Part shown: positions 63,936 through 64,000 of the stretch, piece by piece
Numbering within the stretch: the stretch's first letter is position 1
Layout of the letters: each line of letters starts with the position of its first letter
NCBI GenBank assembly: GCA_964441245.1
Contig: CAYTVR010000003.1
Location: 33,385 to 97,384, forward strand
From: JALZUU01 sp964441245
Lineage (GTDB): Bacteria; Bacteroidota; Bacteroidia; Chitinophagales; Saprospiraceae
Length of the DNA: 64,000 nt
Direction: 5' to 3'
Position numbers and translations under genes: made by a program
Notes under the pieces: model-generated
The model's input: only the letters and a program-made list of their open reading frames with translations
Databases searched by the model: none
What the model was told of the DNA's origin: nothing

Positions 63936-64000
63936 ATTTTTTAACGAAGTTGTTTTAAAATGATGTTCAAAGTCGAAGATAAAGGCTTGATAGTCAGGAC
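63936..64000. other. Window end; possible beginnings of neighbouring genes
   Basis: An ATG at 63960 opens a plus frame (MMFKVEDKGLIVR) to the window edge, and the minus strand is open from the edge to a stop at 63941-63943. The 65 bases are too few to choose between them. Confidence 0.3.

Noticed and set aside
63941..64000. C-terminal end of a minus-strand gene at the window edge
   Set aside because: Twenty open codons are too few, and the opposite strand has an equally plausible start at 63960.
1..64000. CRISPR arrays, tRNA/rRNA genes, transposons, prophage
   Set aside because: I saw no regularly spaced repeat array, no T-loop or anticodon-arm pattern that folds, no transposase or integrase, and no phage structural gene.

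Overview
The window reads as chromosomal DNA of a Bacteroidota bacterium, probably of the Saprospiria/Chitinophagia side, although the exact family is a guess. It is A/T-rich. Several predicted starts are preceded by the Bacteroidota promoter box TAnnTTTG, not by E. coli-type boxes. Three secreted proteins carry type IX secretion (T9SS) C-terminal sorting domains. Lineage-typical genes include bshA (bacillithiol), kmo (kynurenine route to NAD), DUF4837, DUF2851 and PD40-OmpA lipoprotein-like genes. I found no rRNA, tRNA, insertion sequence, prophage or CRISPR array. About 41 protein genes fill most of the window, mostly single genes or short runs, often closed by good intrinsic terminators.

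Layout. 1-4.5 kb (+): the 3' part of a large propeller receptor fused to an adenylate cyclase, an M42 aminopeptidase and a lone tatA. 4.6-9.9 kb (-): a double-FKBP foldase, a glucosaminidase and a CotH-type surface protein; between the last two lies an A/T-rich gap with two perfect inverted DnaA boxes. 10.4-21.6 kb (+): a tandem pair of T9SS cargo proteins, ligA, a TlpA-like lipoprotein, a VanX-type dipeptidase, a MoxR ATPase, a DUF4837 lipoprotein, and an ECF sigma factor with a zinc-finger anti-sigma/TPR protein. 21.7-24.4 kb (-): an ABC-2 permease and a PagL-like outer-membrane protein. 24.8-32.8 kb (+): two tandem PD40-OmpA proteins, a PAP2-like membrane protein, kmo, dapD and a glycosyltransferase. 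32.8-38.7 kb (-): a pentapeptide-repeat protein, bshA and a 1243-residue T9SS adhesin-like protein. 39.2-47.9 kb (+): a MerR regulator with a decayed B12 domain, a YceI lipoprotein, a divergent sigma-like gene with an unknown partner, two acyl-CoA synthetases and a dead M48-like lipoprotein. 47.9-49.7 kb (-): rnhB and an OmpA-family protein. 50.4-55.4 kb (+): an MMPL/RND permease, a VanZ protein and ppk1. 55.4-59.4 kb (-): DUF2851 and an S9 peptidase. 59.9-63.9 kb (+): a 1346-residue cyclase built like animal soluble adenylyl cyclase.

Themes. Much of the window concerns the cell envelope: secretion, peptidoglycan turnover, OmpA-type anchoring, lipid A or fatty-acid handling, and surface adhesins. 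Both ends carry class III cyclases of different design, so cAMP signalling is a second theme. The most unusual items are the propeller-cyclase receptor, the sAC-like cyclase lacking both bicarbonate ligands, the MerR protein that has lost both B12 histidine positions, the M48 pseudoenzyme, the sigma-like/unknown gene pair, and several recurring non-coding inverted repeats. All functional statements come from reading motifs; no database search was run.
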